A program made the position numbers and the translations under genes. This document shows positions 32,770-46,109 of a stretch of 61,678 nt of DNA, piece after piece (within the stretch, counting starts at the first letter, position 1; each line of letters starts with the position of its first letter). Source of the stretch: Pelagibacteraceae bacterium AG-422-I02. GTDB taxonomy: Bacteria > Pseudomonadota > Alphaproteobacteria > Pelagibacterales > Pelagibacteraceae. Location of the stretch: assembly GCA_003213555.1 (NCBI GenBank), contig QCMS01000006.1, positions 1 through 61,678 on the forward strand, written 5' to 3'. The notes under the pieces were generated by a model. It had not been told where the DNA came from. It ran no database searches and saw only the letters and a program-made list of their open reading frames with translations.

Positions 32770-33147
32770 TTTCTCTTAAAGTTTCTATTTTGTAAGCTGC
32801 AACATACCTTTCTTTATCTGTAGAGTCTGTGTTATTTAATTGCAATTCTGCTTCTTTGAGTAGATCATTTACTAAAGCTTTATCTAAATTAGCTAAATCA
32901 TTTGCCGTAGAAGTTAAAATCAAAAGATTATTATTTGAAAACTCAACAGTGCCCTCTTCAACGTAAAATTTTTTTTCAACGTTGGTCTTAATCGTAATAA
33001 TTCCAGGTCTTAAAAATGTTATTAGAGGAATATGGTTCTTTAAAATTCCCATTTGCCCCTCGTAAGAAGGAATCGTTGCTTCGTTTGTCTCTTGTTTTAA
33101 AATTGATTGTTCTGGGCTTATAATTTCGACTGTAAATAAATCTGACA

Positions 33148-33148
<1 letters not shown>
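32750..33148 (-). CDS. atpC: F1Fo ATP synthase epsilon subunit
   Basis: A 132-residue central-stalk subunit. The N-terminal beta-sandwich carries LFTVEIISPEQSILKQE and the conserved EGQMGILKNHIPLITFLRPG; the C-terminal half is a helical hairpin. The start overlaps the atpD stop as TAATG. It is the last gene of the atp run, and its end overlaps rppH by 20 bases with no room for a terminator. Confidence 0.95.
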
Positions 33149-35446
<2,298 letters not shown>

Positions 35447-35447
<1 letters not shown>

Positions 35448-36970
35448 TATTTTTTCTTATATTCCTCTATAACTTGTTTTAATTGATTTTCTATATCTTC
35501 ATCTAATTTTCCTGATGATTGAATAGCTTCAATAATTTCTGGTTTATCATTTCTGATTTTTTCAATTATATCTTTCTCAAATCCTTTAATTTTTCCTAAA
35601 TCAACGTCATCCAAATATCCTTTTACTCCAGCAAAAACTGAAATTACTTGTTCTGCGACAGTCATTGGAGAGTATTGGTCTTGTTTTAATAATTCTGTTA
35701 ATTTTGCTCCTCGATTTAATAGTTGTTGAGTAGAAGCATCTAAGTCTGATCCAAATTGAGCAAAAGCTGCCATTTCTCTATATTGAGCAAGTTCCAATTT
35801 AATTGAGCCAGCTACTTTTTTCATCGCTTTAGTTTGCGCTGCAGATCCTACTCGCGATACTGATAGACCAACGTTTACAGCAGGTCTTATTCCTTGGTTA
35901 AATAATTCAGTCTCCAGAAATATTTGTCCATCAGTAATAGAAATTACATTTGTTGGAATATAAGCAGAGACATCGCCGGCTTGTGTTTCAATAATTGGTA
36001 GTGCGGTTAATGATCCACCTCCATTAGCATCACTTAGTTTTGCAGATCTTTCTAAAAGTCTACTGTGAAGATAGAAAACATCACCAGGATAGGCTTCCCT
36101 TCCTGGAGGTCGTCTAAGTAATAGTGACATTTGTCTATATGCTACTGCTTGTTTTGACAAATCATCATAAACTATTAAAGCATGCATTCCATTATCTCTA
36201 AAATATTCACCAATTGTGCAGCCAGTATAAGGAGCTAAAAACTGGAGCGGTGCAGAGTCTGATGCTGTTGCAGCAACTATTGTTGTATATTTAAGTGCGC
36301 CTGCTTCTTCTAAAGTTTTCGTTATTTGAGCTACTGTTGAACGTTTTTGTCCAATTGCCACATAAACACAATAAAGTTTTTTCTTCTCATCAGATGACTC
36401 GTTTATTTTTTTTTGATTAATAATTGCATCAATTGCAACTGCGGTTTTACCTGTTTGTCTGTCACCAATAATTAATTCCCTTTGGCCTCTGCCTACAGGT
36501 ATAAGTGAGTCGATAGATTTTAATCCTGTTTGCATTGGTTCACTAACGGATTGTCTTGGAATTATACCTGGGGCTTTTACTTCAACTCTTTTTCTTTCTT
36601 TGGAAGAGATAGCTCCTTTTCCATCTATTGGATTTCCTAAACCATCAACAACTCTTCCTAATAATTCTTTTCCAACTGGAACATCCACAATTGCATTGGT
36701 TCTTTTAATTGTATCGCCCTCTTTAATTTTTCTATCATCTCCAAAAATTACAACTCCAACATTGTCATTTTCTAAGTTTAATGCCATACCTTTTGAGCCA
36801 TCTTCAAATTCAACCATTTCTCCAGCCTGAACATTATCCAAACCGTAAACTCGTGCAATTCCATCACCAACCGATAAAACTTTTCCAATTTCTGAAACTT
36901 CAGCTTTTTCACCAAAATTTTTAATTTGATCTTTAAGTAATTTAGTAATTTCTGAGGGGTTTATAGACAT
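35447..36970 (-). CDS. atpA: F1Fo ATP synthase alpha subunit
   Basis: A 507-residue non-catalytic nucleotide-binding subunit. Walker A is GDRQTGKT at 169-176, and [23 protein letters not shown] and [18 protein letters not shown] are diagnostic; the latter carries the Arg finger. It lies one base after atpH on the same strand. Confidence 0.98.
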
Positions 36971-36971
36971 A

Positions 36972-37529
36972 TTAACTTTCCAACATTTCTTTTTTGTACT
37001 TATTTAATTTATTTTTAATCGAGGCATCAATCATAAAGCTTCCAAGTTGAAGTTTTAATCCTCCTATAAGCTCTTTATCAACTTTGTAGTTGAATTTTAT
37101 AGTTGAGCTTGTTGAAGAAGATAGTTCTTTACTTATATTTTCAAGTTCATTTTCTGATAATTCTTTAGAAGATATTAAAGAAGCTTTAACTTCTCCTCTT
37201 TTTTGTGCACATAATTTTAAAAAACTATCAATAATTTTTTCAATAAAAAATATTCTTTTTTTTTCAATTAATAAAAACATAAAGTTTTTTAAATTTTTTG
37301 AAAAGTTTAGCTTTTCAGCTAATAGGTTTAATACGTTGTTTTGATTATCTTTACTTTGAGTTGGATTGTGTATGAAATTTTTTATCTCTTTGCTATTGAT
37401 CAATAGAGAGGCAAAGTTCTTGATGTCATTTTCAATTTTCTCTAATTCACTAGCTTCTTGCGCTACTTCAAAAAGTGCGCGAGAGTATCTTTCTGAGGTT
37501 TCTGTTGAGAAAGATTTATTTGTGCTCAT
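36972..37529 (-). CDS. atpH: F1Fo ATP synthase delta subunit
   Basis: A 185-residue peripheral-stalk subunit. The N-terminal helical bundle has [21 protein letters not shown] and the C-terminal part [29 protein letters not shown]. It is the first gene of the five-gene F1 run atpHAGDC; the Fo genes (atpI, B, E, F) are not in this window. A 78-base gap separates its start from the priA stop and probably holds the promoter, but I find no strong -10/-35 pair there. Confidence 0.95.
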   Translation of the reverse strand: MSTNKSFSTETSERYSRALFEVAQEASELEKIENDIKNFASLLINSKEIKNFIHNPTQSKDNQNNVLNLLAEKLNFSKNLKNFMFLLIEKKRIFFIEKIIDSFLKLCAQKRGEVKASLISSKELSENELENISKELSSSTSSTIKFNYKVDKELIGGLKLQLGSFMIDASIKNKLNKYKKEMLES

Positions 37530-37607
37530 TTTTTAATGAAATTGTTATGAAATAATGAGCGTGTCGTACCATAAGAGTTTACCTTGATCAAGTTTCCAAA
37601 TAATCGA

Positions 37608-39557
37608 TTAACCAAAATTTACGGGATCGACATCAACCGTAAGTTTAATTTTGCTTGAAATTTTCAATGAATTTAGAAGGTTAGAAACCATTTTTTGCTT
37701 TAAGCTTTTCTCATTAAACCTAATTAATAATCTTGATCTAAATTTTTTTTTTATCTTCAATAAAGGCGAGTCTACAGGGCCCATGATTTCTAAACCATTT
37801 ATCTTACTAAGACGTGTTTTAATTTCTCTAGCTCCTTCAATACTTAAAGATTGATTATTAGCTGATATGATTATTGCGATAAGTCTACAAAAAGGAGGTA
37901 GGAAATTTTCTTTTCTCGAATTAAGCTCTTTTTTTAAAATTTCATCAGGATTATTTTTTATCAACTCATTTAAAGTAATATTCTCAGGAGATAATGTTTG
38001 GTAAACAATTAAAGACTCAGAGCTAAATCTACCAGCTCTTCCGCTTAATTGATTATACAATTGAATATTTTTTTCAGTAGTTCTTAAGTCGTAACCTCTT
38101 CCCGAAAAATCTGCATCAATTACAACTATACAATTTAGTTTAGGAAAGTTAAAACCTTTTGAAATCATCTGAGTTCCAACTAAAATGTTTACCTGATTAT
38201 TTTTGATTCTGTTAAACAAGGAATTTATATGATCCTTTTTTTTCATATAATCACTTGAAAAAATTTCTATTTTGCTAGTTGGAAATAATTTACTCACTTC
38301 CTCATAAATTTTTTCAACACCTGGCCCGTACATTATAAAATCACAATTTTTTTCATCTTTACATTTATTAAATATTTTTTTTTCACAAGAACAATGATGA
38401 CAGACAGCTTTATTTTTACTTTTATGGAATGTTAAATACATCGAACAATTATTACAGATCTGTTTATATCCACAATTTTTACAAATTAAATATGGAGCAT
38501 AACCTCTTCTATTTAAAAAAAATAAAACTTGTTCCTCTTTCTCAAGAAATTTTTTAACAATTTTAATGCTTTCATCAGAAATAAAGCTATTTTTTATTTT
38601 TTTTAAATTTAAATTGACAATTTTTGTTTTTGGTAAAGGATAGTCGGCATATCTCTTATTAATTTTAAAATGTCTAAATTTTTTATTTTGAATATTATTA
38701 AAAGTTTCTAGTGATGGTATGGCACTGACTAAATGGATTGGTATTTTTTCAAAAGAAGCTCTTGCTATTGCCATATCTCTTGCATGATATATTACACCTT
38801 CATCTTGTTTGTAAGAAGTATCATGTTCCTCATCAACAATTATAATTCCAAGTTTTTTAAAAGGTAAAAGTAGAGAGGATCTTGCTCCAACAACTAATTT
38901 AATATTATTATTAATTATACCATTCCAAATAATTCTTTTATTTTTTGGCGTTATTTTTGAATGCCAGATTGCAGGTTCGAAACCAAAGAAATCATAGAAC
39001 CTTGTCTTAAATTCATTAGTTAAAAAAATTTCAGGGAGCAAAACTAAAGCTTGTTTATCTTCAGCAATAATTTTTTTTATTCTCTCAAAATATACAAGTG
39101 TTTTACCTGAACCAGTTGTTCCTTGAAGGACAGAAACATCAAATCTATTATTTATTGAATTTAAAAATTTTAAAGCGTCATTTTGCTCTTGATTTAAGTT
39201 GAATTTTTTTGTTTTGATTGCTGTTTGGCCGAAATTTTTATCATTTTTAATAAATAAATTTTTATTACCTCCAATAACCATTTTAAGAACGAGCCCTAAA
39301 GGTGTTACGTTGTACATCGCAAACCATTTCATAAAATTAATAAAACTTTTATTTAAAGAAATTTTCCCAATTTTTTTATGAATATCTTTAATTTTTATAT
39401 CTTTTGGCGCAAAACTTTCGCTTGGCCACACAACACCGATCACCTTTTCTTTCCCAAAAGGAACTTCAACGATATCACCTGGGGTTAATTTTTCTTTTTT
39501 TATTTTGTATGTAAATGAAAAATTAAATATTTTAGGCAGCAATACTTGCGCTTTCAT
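37608..39557 (-). CDS. priA: primosomal replication restart helicase PriA
   Basis: A 649-residue SF2 DNA helicase that reloads the replisome at stalled forks. Walker A is GTTGSGKT at 146-153, DEEH is at 242-245, and the Zn-binding insert has repeated CxxC-type motifs (ICKNCGYKQICNNC, CHHCSC). The C-terminal part has LNRRGYAPYLICKNC and QLSGRAGR. At 649 residues it is about 80 shorter than the E. coli protein, probably by trimmed loops in the N-terminal DNA-binding domain. Confidence 0.93.
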   Translation of the reverse strand: MKAQVLLPKIFNFSFTYKIKKEKLTPGDIVEVPFGKEKVIGVVWPSESFAPKDIKIKDIHKKIGKISLNKSFINFMKWFAMYNVTPLGLVLKMVIGGNKNLFIKNDKNFGQTAIKTKKFNLNQEQNDALKFLNSINNRFDVSVLQGTTGSGKTLVYFERIKKIIAEDKQALVLLPEIFLTNEFKTRFYDFFGFEPAIWHSKITPKNKRIIWNGIINNNIKLVVGARSSLLLPFKKLGIIIVDEEHDTSYKQDEGVIYHARDMAIARASFEKIPIHLVSAIPSLETFNNIQNKKFRHFKINKRYADYPLPKTKIVNLNLKKIKNSFISDESIKIVKKFLEKEEQVLFFLNRRGYAPYLICKNCGYKQICNNCSMYLTFHKSKNKAVCHHCSCEKKIFNKCKDEKNCDFIMYGPGVEKIYEEVSKLFPTSKIEIFSSDYMKKKDHINSLFNRIKNNQVNILVGTQMISKGFNFPKLNCIVVIDADFSGRGYDLRTTEKNIQLYNQLSGRAGRFSSESLIVYQTLSPENITLNELIKNNPDEILKKELNSRKENFLPPFCRLIAIIISANNQSLSIEGAREIKTRLSKINGLEIMGPVDSPLLKIKKKFRSRLLIRFNEKSLKQKMVSNLLNSLKISSKIKLTVDVDPVNFG

Positions 39558-39585
39558 ATTTTAATAGTAGTTGAATTTTTTTTTT

Positions 39586-40992
39586 TTAAAAATGAATTGG
39601 TCTTTTATCAACAGCTAAAGCTGCTTCTTTAATAGCTTCTGTATGTGTAGGATGGGCATGGCAAGTTCTAGCAATATCTTCAGCACTTGCACCAAATTCC
39701 ATTGCTAATGCCATCTCCGCAATCATATCACCGCAATGAGGCCCAATTATATGTACACCCAAAACTTTATCTGTTTTGCTATCAGCAAGTATTTTAACAA
39801 ATCCTTCAGTTTCATTATTAACTTTTGCTCTTGAATTAGCTAGAAAAGGGAATTTTCCTGTTTTGTAAGATTTCTTTTCCTCTTTTAATTGTTCCTCTGT
39901 TTTACCAACAGTGGCTACTTCTGGAGATGTATAAACAACTCCAGGAATTACATCGTAATTAACGTGTCCAGCTTGTCCCGCTAGTATTTCAGCTACTGCA
40001 ATACCCTCCTCTTCTGCTTTATGAGCTAGCATTGGACCTTTAATTACATCTCCTATGGCATAAATATTGCTTACTGAAGTTTGCAACTTGTTATTTACTT
40101 CTATTCTACCTTTGCTGTCTTTTTTAATTCCTACTTTTGAAAGATTTAATCCTTCAGTATAAGGTTTTCTTCCAACAGATACTAAAACTTTATCAACTTC
40201 TAATACCTCTTTTTTTGAATTCTTAATATTTGTGTAAGAAATTAAAGCAGACTTTCCATTATCTTCCACGGTATCTACCTTTGATCCCATTTTGAATTTA
40301 ATTCCTTGCTTAGATAAGATTTTTTGAAATTCATTTGAAATTTCTCTATCCATCCCAGGAGTGATAAAATCTAAATATTCTATAACAGTTACCTCAGATC
40401 CTAATCTTGACCAAACTGATCCCATTTCCAAACCAATGTAGCCTCCTCCAATTACAGCCAACTTGGTTGGTACCTTGTTAAAAGATAGGGCGCCAGTAGA
40501 GGAAACAATATTTTTTTCGTTAATCTCAATACCGGGTAATGAAGATACTGTTGAGCCAGTGGCAATAACTATGTTCTTAGATTTTATGTTGGTTCTTTTG
40601 TTGTTGCTTTCATAAACAACAATATCATTTTTAGAAAGAAGAACTCCTTTGCCTTTAAAATATGTAACTTTATTTTTTTTAAATAGAAATTCTACTCCTT
40701 TAGTTAATACTTGAATCGACTTATTTTTGTTGGACATCATTTTTTCTATGTTTAGTTTTATACCCTCTATTTCGATCCCCTGCTGATTAAAATCTTTCTT
40801 TGCTTTATTAAAGTTTTCAGATAAATTTAATAAACTTTTTGATGGTATACATCCTACATTAAGGCAAGTTCCTCCTAGAGCTCCTCTTGACTCCACACAG
40901 GCGGTTTTCAATCCAAGCTGTGCAGCTCTAATTGCACAAACATATCCTCCTGGTCCGCCTCCAATTATTACTAAGTCAAAATTATTTTCCAT
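39586..40992 (-). CDS. lpd: dihydrolipoamide dehydrogenase (E3)
   Basis: A 468-residue flavoprotein re-oxidising lipoyl groups of the 2-oxoglutarate dehydrogenase complex. FAD loop GGGPGG is at 11-16, the redox disulfide is Cys43-Cys48 in GGTCLNVGCIPSK, the NAD loop is GGGYIGLEMG and the catalytic His-Glu is in HAHPTHTEAIKEA. I use the ATG at 40992; a TTG lies six bases upstream inside the sucB stop. It ends the sucCDAB-lpd run. Confidence 0.96.
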   Translation of the reverse strand: MENNFDLVIIGGGPGGYVCAIRAAQLGLKTACVESRGALGGTCLNVGCIPSKSLLNLSENFNKAKKDFNQQGIEIEGIKLNIEKMMSNKNKSIQVLTKGVEFLFKKNKVTYFKGKGVLLSKNDIVVYESNNKRTNIKSKNIVIATGSTVSSLPGIEINEKNIVSSTGALSFNKVPTKLAVIGGGYIGLEMGSVWSRLGSEVTVIEYLDFITPGMDREISNEFQKILSKQGIKFKMGSKVDTVEDNGKSALISYTNIKNSKKEVLEVDKVLVSVGRKPYTEGLNLSKVGIKKDSKGRIEVNNKLQTSVSNIYAIGDVIKGPMLAHKAEEEGIAVAEILAGQAGHVNYDVIPGVVYTSPEVATVGKTEEQLKEEKKSYKTGKFPFLANSRAKVNNETEGFVKILADSKTDKVLGVHIIGPHCGDMIAEMALAMEFGASAEDIARTCHAHPTHTEAIKEAALAVDKRPIHF

Positions 40993-40994
40993 GA

Positions 40995-42305
40995 TCAAAT
41001 ATTTAAAAACAGTCTTTGAGGTTGTTCTAATGACTCTTTTACTATTTTCAAAAAAGACACTGCTTCTTTTCCATCAATTATTCTATGATCGTAAGATAGC
41101 GCCAAATACATTACAGGTCTTACCTCCACGTTACCGTCTACAACAACTGGTCTTTGAATTATATTATGCATTCCTAATACTGCAGATTGTGGTGGATTTA
41201 AAATTGGTGTTGAAAGCATGGAGCCATAAATTCCGCCATTTGTAATTGTAAATGTTCCACCTTGTAAATCTTCAATTGTAATTTTTCCATCCTTAGCTTT
41301 TTGACCAAGTTTGCTTACATTTTTTTCAATATCAGCAAAAGACATTTCATCTGTTTCTCTAAGAACTGGCACAACGAGTCCTCTATCCGTTCCTACAGCA
41401 ATACTTATATTATAATAATTTTTATAAACAATTTCTTCACCTTGAATTTCTGCGTTTACCGCAGGATAATTTTTTAAACCAATAACACAAGCTTTTACAA
41501 AGAATGACATAAACCCTAGTTTAACTCCGTATTTGTTTTGAAATTCCTCTTTGTATTGACTTCTCATTTTTATCACTTTGCTCATATCAATTTCATTGAA
41601 AGTTGTAAGCATTGCTGCACTCTCTTGAGCTTCTTTTAATCTTTTAGCTATCGTTAATCTTAACCTTGTCATTTTAACTCTCTCTTCTGGGCCATACTTA
41701 ATTTTTCTCTCTGACGGAGATGGTTTCGAGCCCATCAAGCTCATAATATCCTCTTTTAAAATTAAACCATTTTTTCCAGTTCCCTCTACAGCTTCTAAAT
41801 TTATTTTTGCCTCGCTGGCCATTTTTCTAGCTGCTGGAGATGCTTCTTTGTTTTCCTTTGAAACTATTTTTTCTTCATGCACTTGATCCAAGATTAACGG
41901 TTCTTCCTCCTCTAATTTAAGAACAGGTTCTTCGATTTTTTTTTGCTTTGGCTTTTTTGGTTTTTTAATTTTTTCCTCTTCAAAAATCTTTGGCTGAATT
42001 TCTTGCTTTGTCTTATTAGGTGGATTATAATTATTTATTTCTTCTGTATTTTTTACTTTGGTACTTGTGGAACTATCTACTGTACCTAATAAAGAACCTA
42101 CGTTAACTGTTTCTCCCTCTTTTACAGAAATACTTCCAAGTACTCCATTCGTAGGTGAAGGAACTTCTACGTTTACTTTATCTGTCTCTAATTCTACAAT
42201 AGGTTCATCAGCCGAAACTTTGTCTCCTTGTGATTTTAGCCACTTGGATACTGTAGCTTCTGTGACTGATTCCCCAAGTGTTGGAACTGTAATTTTTTCT
42301 GCCAT
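40995..42305 (-). CDS. sucB: 2-oxoglutarate dehydrogenase E2, dihydrolipoyl succinyltransferase
   Basis: A 436-residue core enzyme. The lipoyl domain (1-78) has Lys43 in [12 protein letters not shown] long Lys/Pro/Glu linker ([20 protein letters not shown]) leads to the E3-binding domain ([19 protein letters not shown]), and the catalytic domain ends with His407 and Asp411 in SYDHRIIDG. The linker is one of the more charged ones. It lies directly behind sucA with no gap. Confidence 0.97.
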   Translation of the reverse strand: MAEKITVPTLGESVTEATVSKWLKSQGDKVSADEPIVELETDKVNVEVPSPTNGVLGSISVKEGETVNVGSLLGTVDSSTSTKVKNTEEINNYNPPNKTKQEIQPKIFEEEKIKKPKKPKQKKIEEPVLKLEEEEPLILDQVHEEKIVSKENKEASPAARKMASEAKINLEAVEGTGKNGLILKEDIMSLMGSKPSPSERKIKYGPEERVKMTRLRLTIAKRLKEAQESAAMLTTFNEIDMSKVIKMRSQYKEEFQNKYGVKLGFMSFFVKACVIGLKNYPAVNAEIQGEEIVYKNYYNISIAVGTDRGLVVPVLRETDEMSFADIEKNVSKLGQKAKDGKITIEDLQGGTFTITNGGIYGSMLSTPILNPPQSAVLGMHNIIQRPVVVDGNVEVRPVMYLALSYDHRIIDGKEAVSFLKIVKESLEQPQRLFLNI

Positions 42306-45200
42306 TTAACCTTTAATTATCTTTTCCAATATTTCTTTTTGTTGTGCAAGGTGTTTATTTAGATTTCCAGTCGCAGTGGAAGAAGCTGCTTTTCTACCAA
42401 CATATTTAACAGACTTATCACCAAAATTAACTATTTCTAAAGTTCGATCAATATAATTTCTTACTGTGTTCCAAGCCCCCATATTTTTTGGCTCTTCTTG
42501 ACACCAAATAAATTCTGCTTTTGTATATCTTTTTAAAATATTTGCTAAAGTTTTCGCAGGAAATGGATAAAGTTGCTCTATCCTTATAAATGTCACTTCA
42601 TTGTTTTTATATTTTTCTCTAGCCTCAATAAGATCGTAGTAAATTTTTCCTGAGCACATGATTACTTTTTTAATTTTTGCATCTCTTCTTTTAAGTTCTA
42701 ATAAATTTTTTATATTCGAATATGCATCGTCCTCTAAAACTCTATGAAAAGTGCTTTTTTTTGAAAACTCTGAGATATTTGAAACACACTTTTTATGTCT
42801 TAAGAGTGATTTCGGAGTCATAATAACTAGTGGTTTTCTAAATTCTCTATGCATTTGACGTCTTAGAACATGAAAATAATTTGAAGGTGTAGTGCAATTT
42901 ACTACTTGAATATTTTCTCCAGCACACAATTGTAAAAATCTTTCTAATCTCGCAGAGGAATGCTCAGGTCCTTGACCTTCATAACCGTGGGGAAGTAATA
43001 ATACTAAACCACTAGCTCTACCCCATTTTGACTCTCCTGATGAAATAAATTGATCTATTATAATTTGCGCTCCATTAGCAAAATCACCAAACTGAGCTTC
43101 CCATAAAACAAGTGTTTCAGGTTCAGATAGGGAGTATCCAAATTCAAAACCTAAGACTGCTAGTTCTGATAGAAGACTGTCTATTATTTCAAATTTTTTT
43201 TGATTTCCCGAAATATTATTAAGTGGAATGTATCTTTCATGATTATCCTGGTTTCTTAAAACTGCATGTCTTTGACTAAAAGTCCCCCTACCAGAGTCCT
43301 GCCCAGATAATCTTACAGAAAATCCCTCAGTGAGTAGAGTTCCAAAAGCTAAGCTTTCTGCTGTAGACCAATCAATTGATTTTCCATCTTTTATAGCTGT
43401 CATTCTTAAATTGAATATTTTTTTTAATGTTTTGTGGACGTTAAATTCTTGTGGAATCGTAGAGATTTTTTTACCAATATCAATTAATTTAGCCTTATCA
43501 ACGCCGCTTACACCTCTCTTGTCTTTGCCAAGGCCAGGTTTAAATCTTGACCAAACTCCATCATACCATTTTAATTCTGACTTATAACTTTTTGATGATT
43601 CAAATTCTTTTTCTAAAAACTTTTTAAATTTTGTTTTCTCTTTTTGTAAATCAGTTTCAGATGTCAATTCTTCTTTACTTAATTTTTTTCCATAAATTGA
43701 AAGTGTTGTAGGATGTGTTTTTATTTTTTTATACATAATTGGTTGTGTAAAAGAGGGCTCGTCTCCCTCATTATGGCCAAATCTTCTATAACAAACCATA
43801 TCAATAACTACGTCCCTGTTAAATTTCTGTCTATACTCAGTCGCAATCTTAGCGCAATGTACTACTGCCTCTGGATCATCTCCGTTGACATGAAATATTG
43901 GTGCTTGAGCGGTCTTTGCCACATCAGAAGGATAAGGTGAAGATCTTGCAAATCTTGGTGCTGTAGTAAAACCTATTTGATTATTAACAATTATATGAAT
44001 AGTACCTCCAATATTATGTCCTGGAAGACCAGACATAGCAAAACATTCAGCAACTATACCTTGGCCTGCGAATGCTGCGTCTCCATGCATTAGAACAGGA
44101 ATAACTTTTTTTCTCTCTTTATCCTTATGAAAAAATTGTTTTGCTCTAACCTGTCCTAAAACAACAGGGTTTACTGCCTCAAGATGAGATGGATTGTCGG
44201 TTAAACTTATATGAACTGAGTTTCCATCAAACTCTCTATTAGACGAGGCTCCAAGGTGGTATTTTACATCACCTTCAAAATCTTTGCTACTGCTTACGCT
44301 TTTTCCAAAAAATTCGCTAAAGATTGCTTTAAAGGGTTTGCCCATAACATTTGCCAATACATTTAATCTTCCACGATGGGGCATGCCTATTTTGATTTCC
44401 TTTGCGCCTAAATTTCCTCCTCTTTTTATTATTTGTTCTAGTGCTGGTATTAATGACTCTCCCCCGTCGAGTCCAAATCTTTTAGTTCCAACAAATTTAA
44501 CATGTAAATATTTTTCAAAACCTTCTGCTTGAACCATCTTATTCAAAATTGCCCTTTTCCCATTTTCTGTGAAAGTTATATTTTTTTCTGGTCCCTCAAT
44601 TCTATCTCTGATCCATGCTTTTTCCTCAGGGTCACCCATGTGCATGAATTCATAGCCAATATTTGAACAATATGTTTTTTTTAAAATTTTTAAAATTTGA
44701 TTTAAGTCTCCATATTGTAATCCAAGAACACCATCTAAGAAAATTTTTCTGTTGTAATCCTCTAAAGCAAACCCATAACTCTCAGGCTTTAACTCCGGAT
44801 GCTCTTCTTTTTTTTGAATTGCTAATGGATCTAAATTAGCAATTAAATGACCTCTTATTCTATATGCTCTTATTAGCATAATAGCTCTTACAGAATCTTT
44901 GGAGGCTTCTTTAATCGATGATGAGTTTAATTTTGACTCATCTTCCTTTACATCTTTAATCTCTTGTGACCTAAATTTTACTTTTTTTATTTTTTTTTCT
45001 CGTGACCAGCTAGGTCCATTTAAATCATTTAAAATTAATTTTTCGTCCTCACTTAATCCATCAAAAAACTCTCTCCAACTTTTTGGCAGAGAATTAGGAT
45101 CCGACAAATAATCTGCATAAAATTCATTGATAAATTCAGAATTATTACCAGCTAAAAAAGATGTTTTTTTAAATGTTATGTTGCTATTTGATGACGACAT
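42306..45200 (-). CDS. sucA: 2-oxoglutarate dehydrogenase E1 component
   Basis: A 964-residue TPP-dependent decarboxylase. Substrate-binding GMPHRGRLNVLANVMGKP, the TPP/Mg motif HGDAAFAGQGIVAECFAMS and the second half FGDFANGAQIIIDQFISSGE are all complete. The N-terminal segment (FINEFYADYLSDPNSLPKSW) is the usual E2-docking helix. Commits 2-oxoglutarate to succinyl-CoA. A 33-base A+T-rich gap separates it from sucD. Confidence 0.97.
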   Translation of the reverse strand: MSSSNSNITFKKTSFLAGNNSEFINEFYADYLSDPNSLPKSWREFFDGLSEDEKLILNDLNGPSWSREKKIKKVKFRSQEIKDVKEDESKLNSSSIKEASKDSVRAIMLIRAYRIRGHLIANLDPLAIQKKEEHPELKPESYGFALEDYNRKIFLDGVLGLQYGDLNQILKILKKTYCSNIGYEFMHMGDPEEKAWIRDRIEGPEKNITFTENGKRAILNKMVQAEGFEKYLHVKFVGTKRFGLDGGESLIPALEQIIKRGGNLGAKEIKIGMPHRGRLNVLANVMGKPFKAIFSEFFGKSVSSSKDFEGDVKYHLGASSNREFDGNSVHISLTDNPSHLEAVNPVVLGQVRAKQFFHKDKERKKVIPVLMHGDAAFAGQGIVAECFAMSGLPGHNIGGTIHIIVNNQIGFTTAPRFARSSPYPSDVAKTAQAPIFHVNGDDPEAVVHCAKIATEYRQKFNRDVVIDMVCYRRFGHNEGDEPSFTQPIMYKKIKTHPTTLSIYGKKLSKEELTSETDLQKEKTKFKKFLEKEFESSKSYKSELKWYDGVWSRFKPGLGKDKRGVSGVDKAKLIDIGKKISTIPQEFNVHKTLKKIFNLRMTAIKDGKSIDWSTAESLAFGTLLTEGFSVRLSGQDSGRGTFSQRHAVLRNQDNHERYIPLNNISGNQKKFEIIDSLLSELAVLGFEFGYSLSEPETLVLWEAQFGDFANGAQIIIDQFISSGESKWGRASGLVLLLPHGYEGQGPEHSSARLERFLQLCAGENIQVVNCTTPSNYFHVLRRQMHREFRKPLVIMTPKSLLRHKKCVSNISEFSKKSTFHRVLEDDAYSNIKNLLELKRRDAKIKKVIMCSGKIYYDLIEAREKYKNNEVTFIRIEQLYPFPAKTLANILKRYTKAEFIWCQEEPKNMGAWNTVRNYIDRTLEIVNFGDKSVKYVGRKAASSTATGNLNKHLAQQKEILEKIIKG

Positions 45201-45233
45201 TAAGATATTAATTTTAACATAATTTAATAAAAA

Positions 45234-46109
45234 TCAACCATTAAGTTTTTGAAAAAGTGTCTTGCCTATATCGGCTGGAGATTTTGAGATCGTAATATCA
45301 GCAGATTTCATTATCTCAATTTTATCTTCTGCTCCGCCTTTTCCACCTGAAATAATAGCTCCAGCATGTCCCATTCTCCTTCCAGGAGGAGCGGTCAATC
45401 CAGCAATAAATCCAACCATGGGCTTTTTAATCTTCTCTCTTTTTAAAAATTCTGCCGCTTCTTCCTCTGCCGAGCCGCCAATCTCTCCAATCATGATTAT
45501 AGATTTTGTTTCTTCATCTTTTAGAAATAATTCTAAACAATCTATAAAATTCGTACCATTAATTGGATCTCCACCAATTCCTATACAAGTTGACTGCCCC
45601 ATTCCGTTTATTGAAGTTTGAGCAACAGCTTCATAAGTAAGTGTCCCTGATCTTGAAACTATACCAACTGTACCTTTTTTATGAATATTACCTGGCATTA
45701 TTCCAATTTTACATTCATCCGGAGTTATTATGCCTGGACAGTTAGGTCCGATTAATCTTGATGAACTTTTTTTTAAGTACTTTTTGACCTTAACCATATC
45801 CAAAATAGGTATCCCTTCAGTTATACAAACAATTAATTCAATCTTAGCATCTATAGCTTCAATGATCGCTGCTGATGCAAACTTTGGGGGTACATAAATC
45901 ATCGTTGCAACTGCTGATGTTTTTTCTTTTGCTTGAATTACAGTATCAAATACAGGTAAACCTAAATGTTTTTGACCTCCTTTTTTAGGTGTAACACCTC
46001 CTACTAATTTTGTACCGTACTTTAAAGCTTGTTCTGAATGAAAAGTTCCATGTTTTCCAGTAAAACCTTGACAAATTACTTTTGTATTTTTATTAACTAA
46101 AATTGACAT
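45234..46109 (-). CDS. sucD: succinyl-CoA synthetase alpha subunit
   Basis: A 291-residue CoA-binding subunit. The Rossmann-like N-terminus is [19 protein letters not shown], and the phosphorylated His lies in [30 protein letters not shown] and [10 protein letters not shown] are conserved. It overlaps the sucC stop by one base as TAATG. Confidence 0.97.
   Translation of the reverse strand: MSILVNKNTKVICQGFTGKHGTFHSEQALKYGTKLVGGVTPKKGGQKHLGLPVFDTVIQAKEKTSAVATMIYVPPKFASAAIIEAIDAKIELIVCITEGIPILDMVKVKKYLKKSSSRLIGPNCPGIITPDECKIGIMPGNIHKKGTVGIVSRSGTLTYEAVAQTSINGMGQSTCIGIGGDPINGTNFIDCLELFLKDEETKSIIMIGEIGGSAEEEAAEFLKREKIKKPMVGFIAGLTAPPGRRMGHAGAIISGGKGGAEDKIEIMKSADITISKSPADIGKTLFQKLNG

Noticed and set aside
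37530-37607. Promoter TTGATC-17-TACGAC before atpH
   Set aside because: The -10 matches the consensus at only three positions, so I did not list it as a feature.
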